Source: Naganishia liquefaciens
Lineage: Eukaryota > Basidiomycota > Tremellomycetes > Filobasidiales > Filobasidiaceae
Length of the DNA: 64,000 bases
Reading direction: 5' to 3'
Assembly: GCA_013423385.1 (NCBI GenBank)
Contig: BLZA01000057.1
Coordinates: forward strand, 125,533 to 189,532
In this document: positions 44,966-56,239 of the stretch, one piece after another
Layout: every line of letters starts with the position of its first letter
Numbering within the stretch: the first letter of the stretch is position 1
Program-made: the position numbers and the translations under genes
Notes under the pieces: generated by a model
The model's input: the letters and a program-made list of their open reading frames with translations, nothing else
Told to the model about the DNA's origin: nothing
The model's database searches: none

Positions 44966-46915
44966 TTAGACCTTTCTCTCGACGTGCTCGGCGCCGTACT
45001 TCTCCTCGTCGAGACCATCGTACGAACCGCCCGAGATGGATCCGCCATCGACGCGAGTATCGGCTCGCTGCTTGGCATCAAAGTCGGCGATTCGTTCTTC
45101 CTTCGTGACAGCGCCGAAAACGATGTCCATTTGTTCCAAAGACAATTTAATCGTTTCTGGGATGTAGAGACTGAAGCAGGCTGTAGAATACCGATTCAGC
45201 ACCGTCACCCCAATATAACCCAAAATTCTCGCCGACTTACCATTGACCATGTTCATGGCAAAGAAGAAGAAGAAGAAACCACCGTTGGGCATGGCCACGA
45301 CCATGAGAGGAGTCGCTCGAGTAAGGGCAAAGTTGTTGAGCCACTGAGATGCGTTGGCGAAAGCGATACCGTACGCTCGGGTTCGGGTGTTGAACAGCTC
45401 GGAAATGTAGACCCAAACGAGACCGCCCCATGAGAAGCAGTACGGAATGACGAAGATGTAGATGAGGACTGAGAGGGATCAGCGATATTCAATCTCGCAA
45501 AAGGTAACGACCTACCAGCCATTCCGATACCAGAGGGTGGCACAGGCAAAGTCTCACCCTCCTTGGGGACCTTGGGCGGGTGGCTCTTGAAGATGGCGCC
45601 GATCATCATGAGACAGAGACCCATACCGAGAGCACCAAAGAAGAAGTACTTCTTTCGGCCCGCTCGCTCAACACCAAAGATCATGAACAGAGCGGTGGCG
45701 ACGATCTTGACGAGACCGTAAACACCAGAGGCGAGCAGACTGGCGGAGCTGCCGGTGATACCGATCGACTTGAAGATATCAGGAGCGTAGTAGTTGATAG
45801 AGTTCTGTCCGGACCATTGTTGACAGACGAACATGAGCATGGCAATGATGAATCGCTTCGGGTTGCCCTTGGCTCGGATCTCGCTGACCCAGCTTGCACC
45901 GGCGGTAGCGGCTTTCTCCTCTTCGACGGCGGCGACAATTTCGCTGAATTCGGCCTGTACTCGACTGTCATCGGGAGACATGTTTCGGACCCAGGCGAGG
46001 TTCTTCAAAGCCTCGGCGTTTCGGTTCTTGGATGCGAGCCATCGGGGAGACTCCTTGATGAATGGCAGGATGGCGAACATGACGGCAAGAGGGGCGAGCT
46101 GCATGGCAACCGGAATCTGCCACACGGCGGTTGTGCCCTTAAGCGAACTGCTGATAGACGTAAAGTAGTTGACCCAGTATGAAAGGGCCACACCGATGAC
46201 GACGCAGACTTGGAAGAGACCGGTAATGTTTCCTCGCATGTGGGCAGGAGCAAGCTCGGCTACGTAGGTAGGACAGACGGAGGACTCGATACCGACACCG
46301 ACACCGGCAAGGAATCGACCGGCGTATTGGTAGTTGAGGTGGAGACCTGCAGTTTGCAGAATACCCTAAGCCGGGAGTCAGCGATGGTCATGGATAAGCC
46401 GATAGCTTCACTCACTCCGACCATGAAGATGACACAACCAACCAGCAAACTCTTCTTTCGACCGATGGCGTTGTTCATGGGCGCAGCACCGAGGGCACCG
46501 AAGAAGGAACCGCCTTGAAGAATCGAAACAATGTTTGCTTTGATATCGGCAATGTGTTTGGCACTACCGTGAATCTTCATGTCGTCCAGGAAAGGCTGTT
46601 GCGAAACGACACCTCCTCCGAGACCGGTGTCGTAACCGAAAAGAACGATACCAAAGTAGGCCGCGATGGCGAGCATCACTACAGGGACCCAGTCAGGAGT
46701 CGAATCTCATGCTAAACGCCAGACATACCTGCTCGCCAATGCTGTCGGTAACCACCCAGTTCAGCCTTGCTTGCGTGTCGCTGAGAGAATGTTCCATCTG
46801 CATTCTCGTGCATGGTGAGGGAATCCTGGTGAGCTTTAACATCCCAGGCATCTTGCTCTCGCTGTGACCTGGTGAAACCAAAGCCTCCGACGCCGATAGT
46901 ATTGATGCTAAACAT
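44966..46915 (-). CDS. MFS sugar transporter
   Basis: Plasma-membrane sugar:H+ symporter of 12 helices. Start MFSINTIGVGGFGFTRSQRE (46915); helix 1 exon MLAIAAYFGIVLFGYDTGLG, then NNAIGRKKSLLVGCVIFMVG and AGRFLAGVGVGIESSVCPTY-VAELAPAHMRG. The central PESPRW-type motif appears as FIKESPRWLASKNRNAEAL. FVCQQWSGQNSINYYAPDIF (family QQxxGxN), VERAGRKKYFFFGA, SWGGLVWVYISELFNTRTRA and the C-terminal YIPETIKLSLEQMD then end in an acidic tail at 44966. About six exons. These are hallmark sugar-porter (PF00083) motifs. Close in style to fungal hexose or quinate carriers; the substrate cannot be set from sequence. TATAAA at 46993-46998 (minus) is 78 bp upstream. Confidence 0.93.
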
Positions 46916-48836
46916 TTCGAACAGTTGTGTCTTGAATGTGGCTGATCGCTGAGTGCAATGTCCGGAATGGAGAAGACGTGTCTTGCTCGATCTTTATATC
47001 TTGCTGGAGCCAAAGCTGACGCGCGAAGGCGGGTCGCCTGACCCTTAGCGACTGCAGAGGAACGATGGTGTGCATCGTGCTGCATGCCGCTTGCCCCGGG
47101 GCCACAAGGAGCTCCAAGGCTTTCCCCCGCATCCTTGTTTACGGGATCCTTCCCGGAGACGAGGCAAATCAGCAGCGATTCTTGCCGGAACGGAGCGCTC
47201 GGGCCGCTAGGATTACAGTGCTCAACCTCGAAGTTAGTCTGAGCGGTAATTCATCCCACATGACGAGGTTGTCTGTTTTCTAAAATCAGCAAATCCACGG
47301 GTAAAGTGATTTTTCATTTCGCGAAAAGATCCCAAAGGAGACGTTTTCGAGATAACTATCAGAAACTCGATCAAGCCACTCTTATGTGCTCGAAGCGAAT
47401 ATGCGAAAGTGCGCGCGGGAAAGGCGGCGTTCCCGGAAGTCCTGAACCCCGGCTCATGGACCATTTCTGCCTTTAAGAACAAAGCGAGTGCAGGCTCTTC
47501 CCATAATGTCATACGTCGTGTCGAGAGCTATTCTCAGCGCTCAAAGCTGTGAGCCGCATCAGCGCATCAGGAGCATCTTCAAAAGCTCAAGCTTGTGGGG
47601 TTGTCACATCTGCCATCAGCTGCGCCATCTCAATGTCAATCAGCCTGCGTAGCCTGAAGCGGATACCTCCACAGCGACTTTCATGTACGCCTTTGTTCTC
47701 TCTGTTCGGCCCTCGTGAATTGAGAAGCCAAGCTCAAAGTGCTGAATGGATCGTTGCAACGGTCCGGTAGAGGATCCTCGAACGCTTGGCAGCCAGCGTT
47801 GCTATTATCGTTGTCGAGTATCTTCACGTTGATTTCCATTTCGAACGGGATTTCCAAATTCACAACATCATCCAACCGCGAAGGCAGAGTATTCCTTAAT
47901 CTTCATCGTCCGCTGGAATTGACAGGCCCGCGCTCCGCGGATGATCGCTAGCCGACTTGCATAAACAAGCTCTGCTGCTGTTTCATGCCTTGTTTCAAAA
48001 TAAGTGGTAAAGAATGCTATCACAAAAAGATCGTCAAAAGCTATAACTTCACGAATGACCATTTGATGCAATTTTAGCATATGCTACGACAGCACAAACG
48101 CGCACAAACCGTCAAGGAGCTGGGATGCTTTCTTCACGAACAGTCCCGCATCACTCAGCTCATCAGCTGAAGAAGCCCCCCAAAGAACATGGCCCGCGCC
48201 GCTGTCCCGCCCGGAAAAGCTCTCGAGATGTTCTCCATAATGTTGTTACAGTTCCATGGCGTGTGGAGCTTGTGTGGAGGAAGGAGAGCTGGTGGATGCA
48301 GCAGGTAAGGGACGCACCCTAGAGACGTCAGCATAATGACCTTGGTGGCAAGATCTTGACATTACAAAGGACAGCCCACGGTTGACGATATCAGACTGCG
48401 AGACCTCCCTCTACCACGATTGTAGCACAATTTAGAGTCTTCTCGATGAATAAGGTGCGCTGAGACCTCGCAGTCAACATTAAGTCGCTTGGTCTCCTAG
48501 CTCTTCACCTGCTCTTAAGTTGGAAATGTGAAGTTGGAAACGTGTCGGAAAAAACGGATCCGTTGAGACGTGCAGTCAGTCGTAAAAGCAATATGTCTCC
48601 TGGCTAAGAGTGTAAGCTACGTAAGCGCCCAATGGTTGGTCAAAGCATATCGGACCGTCAATCGCTAAGACTGCGTCGAGGAGGTGATAGAGTCCGACAG
48701 GTCAGACCTTTGCATCGCGGGTAGTTTGCGAGCATAACGTTACGCAGGTACGAAGCTCGGACCGGATATCTTCATCGTTAGAGACATGCCATCGAGAAGC
48801 TCATCGGGCGTCTTGCCGTCAATACTCGAGCCCCTA
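46916..48836. other. 1.9 kb intergenic region, no gene recognised
   Basis: Sugar-transporter promoter at the left, then sequence of lower complexity with no family-like frame. Two loosely similar segments about 105 bp apart (near 48459 and 48564, sharing GAGAC..GCAGTCA and GTCTCCT.GCT) may be an old tandem duplication. Confidence 0.45.
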
Positions 48837-50186
48837 TCACTGCATCTTGGGCAGACCCCAATGCTCCGGCTTGAAATGGCTCAGAGTCTCCACCACGACT
48901 TTGGCCCCATAAGTCTCCTTGGGGTTAAGCGCTCGGAGACCCGCATCGGGCACCCAGACAACGTTCATTCCTGCTCGAACGCCGGCTCTCAGACCCTGTT
49001 GAGACGAACAGCGTTGAGCATTGACAAAGCAATCGATGACATGACTTACAGGCACGGCATCCTCGAAAACCAAGCCTTGGCTTCGTTCGACTCGCTCTGC
49101 TTCATTCGCGGGCTCCTCGGCATCGCCAACCTTTCGACCTGGACGTTCTTCAGTACAACTATCATTCGATGAACTCTCAACACCAACCTAAAGAGCGGGC
49201 AGCAGCGAGGTAGATCTGCACCGGAGTACAATCAGCTTCGACGTTTAATTCGACGCTAACGGCGACGAACATCAGGAAATGGCTTTCCTCGACCCTTCGG
49301 TACCTCCTTCGAGTCCGCCGTAAGAATGCTATCGGCGGGGAATGCATCGAATAAGTGGGGAAGGTGAGACTGGAAACGGCGAACACGAGGAGCACATCAT
49401 CAACGTGAGTCCATGATTGAAAGCAGATTCCCGGCACTGACCGTTTTGATTTTGAAGGCGGCATCATGCGAGCCCGTCGCCAGTGCAATCGGAATCCCGT
49501 GGCTGTGCTACTCGAGATGTATTACTACCTTCCTACCTTGCGTTCAAAGTCTGTCCTTACCAGATGCTTGATCACTTCCACTGCTCCCTCCATCGGCTGG
49601 ACTTTGGCAAACAGTTCGTTCTGTTTTCGGTTACGTTCCTCGAGAAAGTCGTCGATGCTAAGCTTATCCTCCAATCCAGGACAATGGTCGTAGATATACT
49701 GAACAGCTTCGCGTTGGACTGAATAAATTTCCAGAGGTCACCGCCTATCATGGGATATCATCCAGGAAAAATTTAGCAGACCTTTGCCCATGACGCCCGA
49801 CTTGATTTCCCAGGTGTATTTGTAGCCGTATCGCTCGAGAATTTCATCTGAAAGGCAGCATTGATGAGCCGAGATCCCTGAAGAGTGTAGCTATACGTAC
49901 TGGTCACAATCGTATAGATCCTCTGGGCAAGGCATTAGTCACGGAGCGGCTAGTGCCTGGTGCTGCTTTCAGCTCACCTCAGAGTCTCTTCAAGGGTGTC
50001 CGCATGACAGATCAGCTTGCTGTTGCTTGTCACGTTGTTCGACTAGTTTCTACTTACACTGTGGGGGAAGGCGATCTCATTAGCATGACGACGACAAAAT
50101 AACTTTCATAACTACGCACTCAGCAGTCCGTCCATGTCAAAGATGCAATACTCGATCTTGGGGAATACTTCGGAAGATTGAGCCAT
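48837..50186 (-). CDS. HAD-superfamily phosphatase (pseudouridine-5'-phosphatase / HDHD1-like)
   Basis: Small-molecule phosphatase. Start MAQSSEVFPKIEYCIFDMDG (50186) gives HAD motif I, FDMDGLL; the nucleophile is the first Asp. Exons of 1, 10 and 22 nt then supply IDSERIYTIVT (see separate entries), followed by NEILERYGYKYTWEIKSGVM-GK, REAVQYIYDH, QPMEGAVEVIKHL and the motif II segment HGIPIALATGSHDAAFKIKT. SHLPHLFDAFPADSILTADS, motif III lysine GRGKPFPD-IYLAAARSLG, motif IV LVFEDAVPGLRAGVRAGMNV and the C-terminus FKPEHWGLPKMQ come next, stop 48837-48839. About eleven exons. Matches the fungal relatives of HDHD1 and yeast GPP-like enzymes; substrate not determined. Confidence 0.9.
49901..49922 (-). 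other. 22-nt exon of the HAD phosphatase
   Basis: Encodes RIYTIVT plus one base. It is flanked by TTGCCCAG and a GTACGT donor, and joins in frame to AT GAA ATT of the next exon at 49847. Confidence 0.75.
49978..49987 (-). other. 10-nt micro-exon of the HAD phosphatase
   Basis: AGACTCTGAG lies between acceptor CTTGAAG and donor GTGAGC. In the chosen phase it completes Ile and gives Asp-Ser-Glu, the conserved residues after DMDGLL in this family. Confidence 0.65.
50058..50058 (-). other. Candidate single-nucleotide exon (T) in the HAD phosphatase
   Basis: Exon 1 (50120-50186) ends CTG CTG A before a GTGCGT donor. A 61-nt intron ends TTCCCCCACAG, one base (T on the coding strand) follows, and a perfect GTAAGT donor opens a 70-nt intron ending at 49988. 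Joining A + T + A gives ATA and restores FDMDGLL-I-DSERIYT exactly. Both introns have CTAAT/CTGAT branch-like motifs. An alternative single intron of 134 nt with acceptor GAAGAG gives GLL-N-SER, one residue short. Confidence 0.6.
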
Positions 50187-50978
50187 TTTGCAAGAAGGTG
50201 ATAGAGGTGATTAGGTTTGGCTGGATAGGTTGAAGAGACCAAGATGGCGAAGACCAGGAGATGTTGGACAGCGAATTCTCGAGTCGACAAAGGTTGACTT
50301 TCATCCGTCCACCATTTACAGTTCGGACCGACGTGATGATCGTGATGACTCAGCAATCATGTCCGACTCCTACACAATCTTCCACTCTGCTCCTCGCGTC
50401 TATCTCGTGGTGTAAGACCGTAAATGAGGAAATGCCTTTATGCTGATATCTCGAGTCATCTCGTAATCCTAAAGTATGACAAATGATGTTGCTGTCCCCT
50501 AGTCAAATTGAAAAGCGTTGTCGCATACGCCCAATGTACCCTCAATGGTCAACGCGACAAATATACCGCCCGAGCGCGATCGAAACTTCCCTACCAGCTA
50601 TCTACACTAGCTACTGTTATTTATCAAACGATGTTTGTTCTTCGAAGTCGCACAGCTGCCGCAACGCACAGGAGAAGTCATTAAGTACGGGCCACGATGA
50701 GGGTTTGGAAAATCAAAGCAGTGTGCCAAGATGTCTGAGCAAGTCCTGTGCCGCGCTTCATTAACCGGATCACCGCGGCCCGGTCACGCGTCCGGACCAT
50801 CCAGGCGAATCCTGCACACTTGCATTTTCAGGCGCCGTAGGCGACTCCGGTCCACCTTGCCGTCTATCTTGATAGCCCCCACGGTCCATAACAACATAAA
50901 ATGTATAGCCATAGATCAACAATGATTAATGCGCCACGCCCAGCCTCGCTCTATATCACATCGCCGGAGACTTCATCA
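50187..50978. other. Intergenic: HAD promoter and MFS 3' region
   Basis: About 800 bp with short frames only; nothing recognised. Confidence 0.5.
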
Positions 50979-52763
50979 TTAGTTATGCGCCTCAGAGGCC
51001 TCTGGCCTGGCATCATCCTCCGAACGACCACGGACAAACCATGAAACAACCGCTCCTACGACTGATATCGCCATAAAAACGAACCAGACCAGCGGGCTTT
51101 GCGTGCGCGCAGAGAAGCTGTATATAGATCTACTCATAGGTTTAGTACATCGTTCGACTCCGCCGAGAGACACTCACCCTATCGTGACAGGTCCCATCGC
51201 TCGGGCGAGCGCCGAAATACTCGAGTAAATACCGTTCAGACGGCCAAGCACCGATGGGTCCGGCGCCGCGACGTTTAACGCTATCATGCCGAGACTGAGC
51301 GAAGAGATCAGCGCGAGCATTACAAGGCCGCTGCATACTCACGGGAATGCCAAGTCGGCTAGCGTGTACAAGATCATCAACGGTATCATCAGGAGCCACA
51401 TCTTCTCCAGATGTCCACTCTCGGACACCCATCTGCCCTGTCCCACATCCCGCCTCACAAGTGCATTCATCACAGGTGGCAACGCAAAACACAAGGTCCA
51501 GCACGCCGAGAAACCGCGATAGAGTGTTGCAAGACCGAGCTTGCGCTGTGCGAGAGGAAGGGCGAGAAGGGACAGGAGGATAGAGAGGATACCGCGCAGG
51601 CTAAAGCATTTGGCCATGGCAGTGTGGGAAAGGGCCAGGCCGTTATATTTGACGGGTGAATAGGTAAAAAGAACGAAGACAGCGTCAAATGAGAGGGCGA
51701 TGAAGCAGAGTACTACAGATTGTCAGTAATCAATTGAGATGGCGTTGATACAGACTTACGAAAAGTAGAAATCATGACCGTTCTGACAGCGGGGATACTC
51801 AGAAGTTGTCGTATGCTCATATCCGGTGGAATTTCCTCGGAAACCTTTGCACTGTCCAAGAGAGGACTCGTCTCGGATAAGTCATGCGGCTTGCCCCTGT
51901 TCACTTTGGCGGGAAGCGTCTACTACATCGTCAGAGCTGCGCATGTCAAAATCCCGTCACTCACCTCCTCGAAAAGAAAGAAGATTAAGAGAAACGCCAT
52001 GAGCGCAAACGTCGCCGCGGACGCGCAGGGCAGAAAGAATGGAAACTCTTGCAAGAACGCAATCTTGCCAAGCCAGCTGTCCGGATATTGTTCCGCTGGC
52101 TGAGAGAGCGTGGCGCCGATGAGGGGGCCCATGATGATGGATAGATCCCAGCCGATGGACCATAATGGGTATGCCCAATTTTCGGATTCTTGGGTTGTGA
52201 TCTCGCCGAGTGCGGCCCGCAGAACCGAGGCCTGAAAGTTGTTAGTCAAAGATGGGAAGATTCTTGAAACCGAATTCAAAGACATACATTGCCACACAGG
52301 GCACCGCCTGTAAAGTCATCAGCGCTGGACGAAAGGCGTGTTTCCAACTCACTCATTATCCTCGCTAGCAGAACCAGCCAATAACTCCTGCTCACACCCA
52401 ACATCACCAGACTTGCAGCGATACCAATTAATCCGGAAAGGATTACCGGCTTCCTTCCCGTCGAGTCACTGAGCTTGCCCCACTGATACATGCAGAGAAA
52501 ACTGGCAAACGAAAAGACACTCTCGACAAAACCTGAGTAGCGACCGATTCGTGAGCGAGGTACGTCGGGGGGCAGGACATGCTCCATCATATCATTGATG
52601 AAGGGGAAGAGAATGGTCATGGATATTGGTTCCTGAGAGACTGAATGAGCTTGTTGAAGCTGCATCAAGGTGTAAGACTTACGACTAGTCTGCATATCCA
52701 CAAAACGGCAAGCTGTCGATAGAATATCGACTTTTGATGCGCGGTAGGGTTCTGGATTGCCAT
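50979..52763 (-). CDS. MFS drug/metabolite carrier (DHA1, YCR023C-like)
   Basis: Twelve-helix transporter, probably vacuolar or plasma-membrane. Start MAIQNPTAHQKSIFYRQLAV (52763), joined across the first intron to LVEPISMTILFPFINDMM, the typical first helix. RIGRYSGFVESVFSFASFLC, MYQWGKLSDSTGRKPVILSG (A-motif GxLSDxxGRKP), SYWLVLLARI, RAALGEITTQESENWAYPLW and IGWDLSIIMGPLIGATLSQP follow. A long central loop (LPAKVNRGKPHDLSETSPLL) leads to FIALSFDAVFVLFTYSPVKY-NGL, YRGFSACWTLCFALPPVM and a final helix WFVFMAISVVGAVVSWFVRG with an acidic tail. About eight exons. The GRLSD-type motif and E-P-I start resemble yeast YCR023C and fungal tetracycline-resistance-like carriers; substrate unknown. Confidence 0.88.
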
Positions 52764-53135
52764 ATTGGGTGGAAGTCTCAGGGTTCCCTAACTTCTCAAG
52801 CCGACGACCTCCTCTCAACCGTGGCGTCGGGGAGAGTGATAAAGAGGAAGATCAATTGACTCAACCGCAACGCCTTCGAAATAATTCTGCCTCGATCGGA
52901 CTTGGCCGATAGCGCTATACTTGTACCAGTCAAATTAGCTGTCAAATTGTGTGCAACGCCTCCGATCCGTTTCTTGCCCAGCGCCTATTGGCATTTGCAG
53001 TCTCTTCAGTTATGGATACATAGTGATGCATATACAACTCGAATGTCCTTGCTCTACTCACGGCTGATAAGCAGCCGGGGCGCCTCGCCTGGAAGGAATC
53101 AGTCCAGCCGCACGCCTGAATCGACTCTGCAGCAC
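52764..53135. other. MFS promoter and DCR2 3' region
   Basis: 370 bp without a recognised gene. Confidence 0.5.
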
Positions 53136-55510
53136 TCACCCAACGAGAACTTGGGAATCTATGACATGCCCCGATTCCGTCCGCTTATACGTCTCTATCG
53201 TCTCGCCGTAATCTTTCAGCTGGTAAATCCTATATCGACGCTCAAAGCTACCAGGGAGTCAGTATACATCCAATAATCAAGATGACAACGTACTCGATGT
53301 TTCCATAACCTGAATAGCTTCCTCCCCCGCCGAAACAAGCCCAGATTCCGTGATTACGACGACACTTGTCCGTATCTGGGCGCAGAGGTTAGCTATGATC
53401 GACGAGGTCCCATGCAGACATACTATGAGAATGCCCATGCCCGATCACCTTGACTTCTGGCAGCGCATCGCCAAATTCTTCCTCCTCTGATTCCAAAGCC
53501 TCAAGAAGCCCATGTTCAAACATGCCTCCCTCTGTCTTCGAGTTCCCAGGTCCATCTCCCGGCAGCTGCGTCCCGACATCTAGCGCATCACCCGTCAACG
53601 AGTCCGCATCCACGGGACCATACGACTGCGCGATGGGAATGTGGAAAAACATCATGGCATTCGGCTTGGCTAGTTTGCGCTCCTCGTCCCGCGCCGAAAG
53701 CCGTCGCTTCCCTTCGGCGCGGCGCCAGATCTTGCCGAGATCATCTGCGCCATCAGGCGTGAAGGGCCTTTCAATCGGCTTGATTGCGGCACTTTCGTTG
53801 CGGAACCAATCGATCTGGCTCTGCTTGAGGTAGTCGTAGTCTGGATTCTGCCACGGTAGGCGACGCTTCTGATTGGCGTGCGAATCGAGAAAGTAGAGCG
53901 TGAATAGATGAATCTGCGAGGCGTCCCCTGCGCGGATCTTGACAAGGTCTGTAAGAGCGGTTAGCGAGTTTTTGCCTCGAGTGCGTGTACTCACAATTGC
54001 CAACGCCGGCCACGTCACTCGGACCAGGTTCCGCTAGGGAGTAAGGCATGCTCTGAAGCAGCTTCATTTGATACGCGCGATCGTCCAAAATCTCGGAATC
54101 GTGATTGCCTGCGCAGATCAGCCCCGATCTTTTCGCCACAACGTCTCACTCACCGAAAATCGCCACCCATGAAATCTGGCGATCGATCACTGGTGCTGCG
54201 AATTTGGCAATCACGCTTTTGCTATCCCACGACGACCCCTGTCCGTTCAGCTGATCGCCGCTGAACACGACTAGATCAGGCTTCTCCGCATCCAGAGCCT
54301 CGCCGATAAGTCTCGCGGTATCCACGTCTCCGACGCAGGGTTTCTTATTTGTATCGCGGCACGTGCCGTCCGAGACCGAGTAGTGCAGATCGGCGACTTG
54401 CATGATCTTGAACGTGCCATCCTTGTGAAATCTTGGTGCCGGGGCAAGCGGCGGGACTGCAAATGGTTAGCGGCGCAATCATCCCCACATTTGCACTCAC
54501 GTGGATTGCCTCGGCGGTATACTAGATCGACCGACTCGTGCTTCCGCGCATCTTTCGCCACAACTGGACCATTCTTGACTCGTTCAAAACCAAAGAACGG
54601 CCTCTGTTCGCCATACAAGATGTCGAGCTCGGTTATGATCTCTGGCGTCACCTTGGACTCGGGTTCGTCCAATCTCGCCTCATCAGGCACCTCCGCCTCC
54701 GCCTCCGGCTCCGCCTCGGTATTACCACTCGAATCCCATTGCCACCAATTCGAGCGCTTCCGAAGCGCCAACGTGGTTGAACTTCGTCCAGGCCGGGACT
54801 TGCCCTCCTGTTTCGCCGCCTTGGTCTTGTACCAGAGCCGCATGGGCTTTTGTTTAGGCCAAACGCCGTCGCGAAAGTCGCCCTTGGCTTGCGTGTATTG
54901 CGTAAGGTTTACGTCCCATGGTGGAGCAGCGCCTTCTTGTAAGAGCAGAAGATCGGTGATAAGAGGAGCGTCGAAGCGTCTTGTTCGACGGTAGTATACG
55001 TTCTGCTAAGAATCAGCGGAGATACGCATCGGTTTTGGCGTGACCTACAAGATACCACAAGCCCGACTTCCAGTTCAAATCCCTCTCTACGCGCACCCAC
55101 TTGCCAAGCGCCTTATCCTCTTGCGGCGTCGTCTTTGGCCCACACATGGACGCATACAGCCAGGGAGGAAGCATACACGGCACCGCCGCGATCTCCGTAA
55201 TGCCCGTCGTATGACGCTTTAGCGGATCCCACGAATCCAGCGGCAATGAAGGCGCGAATTCGTCGTCCCATGCGTCATCTAGGTATCCTGCGAGATCTCC
55301 GCCGGTTTCTGACATGGCTTCCGATTCGGACGCGAGCGGTTGTGCTTTTGGATATCGCACAATCTCCCAGGATTGCCATCCTATTTGCTGGGCCCTTCCC
55401 GGTCCGCGCGGCGAGCCGAGGAGCGGGAACGAGAGAAGAATGATGGAAAAGATGAGTGCCAAACCGAGGGGCACAATGGACAGGCGAGCGAGGTGGTGAA
55501 GTTTTGCCAT
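53136..55510 (-). CDS. DCR2: DCR2-type calcineurin-like metallophosphatase
   Basis: Membrane-anchored phosphatase; yeast Dcr2 promotes cell-cycle start and dephosphorylates Ire1. The N-terminus MAKLHHLARLSIVP (55510) leads into one signal-anchor helix LGLALIFSIILLSFPLLG. A fungal-specific lumenal region then includes NVYYRRTRRFDAPLITDLLL and a long acidic linker. Metallophosphatase motifs appear in order: FKIMQVADLHYSV (DxH), LVVFSGDQLNG (GDx2), AIFGNHDSE (GNHD), MMFFHIPIAQ (H) and VKVIGHGHSH (GHxH). The last exons read DKCRRNHGIWACFGGGGSYS, then RYRIYQLKDYGETIETYKRT, and end QVLVG at 53136-53138. About nine exons. All metal-binding motifs are intact. Confidence 0.93.
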
Positions 55511-56239
55511 TGTGTCGAGGTGGCGGACTGATGCCGTCTTGGTGAATAAAGGGAAGCAGACTGACTCGCCGACTGCCATGACCATCTTGAACGATATGAG
55601 GCCAGTATCGATTGCATGTCTTACATCATCAGCCGAACTTGTCGGCGACTTGAACTCGACCGACTATAGTGTCCCTGTCACTCTCGCTCAGCGGCGTCCT
55701 CAGAATGTGACACAGAACAGATCTCTAAACTGCAGGCTGCACGAACATTCAGGCCAGAGGAAAGAACTGGTTGCACGCGAAATGAGATCGACCATTGCAT
55801 ACAGAGCGCGATTGCATGATGATGACCGGCAATCCCTACCTTCAACTTGCAACTTCGAAAACTCAAGACCTCGAGCGAAACTCGGAAGAAAGGCGCAGAT
55901 GCAAATGAATGACAAGGCCCAAACGACTCCGGTTGAATTGCACGAAGGGAATTCTGCGTTATCCAAAAGGAGACATGCGACACGTCCCATCATTCCTGAT
56001 TCTTCCACATGTGGAACCTTCGCTCGTGATCGCAGATTATCGCTCAACGAGTGTAATGTAATGCACGCACCGAACGCCTCCGGACCACCCCTTGGCTTGC
56101 TTTCGAGAATGAGGAAACCTAGACAAACCGGAATACGTGAATGATCACCCCTGAAGCTTCCTTTGACGCTCCTATACATCCTCTCAGCACTGAAGCTTTC
56201 CTCTGACAGTGTCGAGACCGCTCTTAAGGACAAACCGCT
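55511..56239. promoter_or_regulatory. Divergent promoter region (730 bp)
   Basis: Lies between head-to-head genes. Open frames up to 210 codons occur on both strands but have no homology-like motifs, so it is treated as non-coding. Confidence 0.45.

Noticed and set aside
45580-46182. 200-codon plus-strand open frame
   Set aside because: Antisense shadow of the sugar transporter; acidic composition is a reversal artefact.
49986-50119. Single 134-nt intron instead of a 1-nt exon in the HAD gene
   Set aside because: Possible, but it drops one residue of the conserved LL-I-DSE run and ignores a consensus acceptor directly followed by a perfect donor. Kept as the main alternative to test.
55512-56233. 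Overlapping 210-codon (+) and 177-codon (-) frames in the DCR2 upstream region
   Set aside because: No motif, no helix pattern, no splice partner, and they overlap each other in a normal promoter position.
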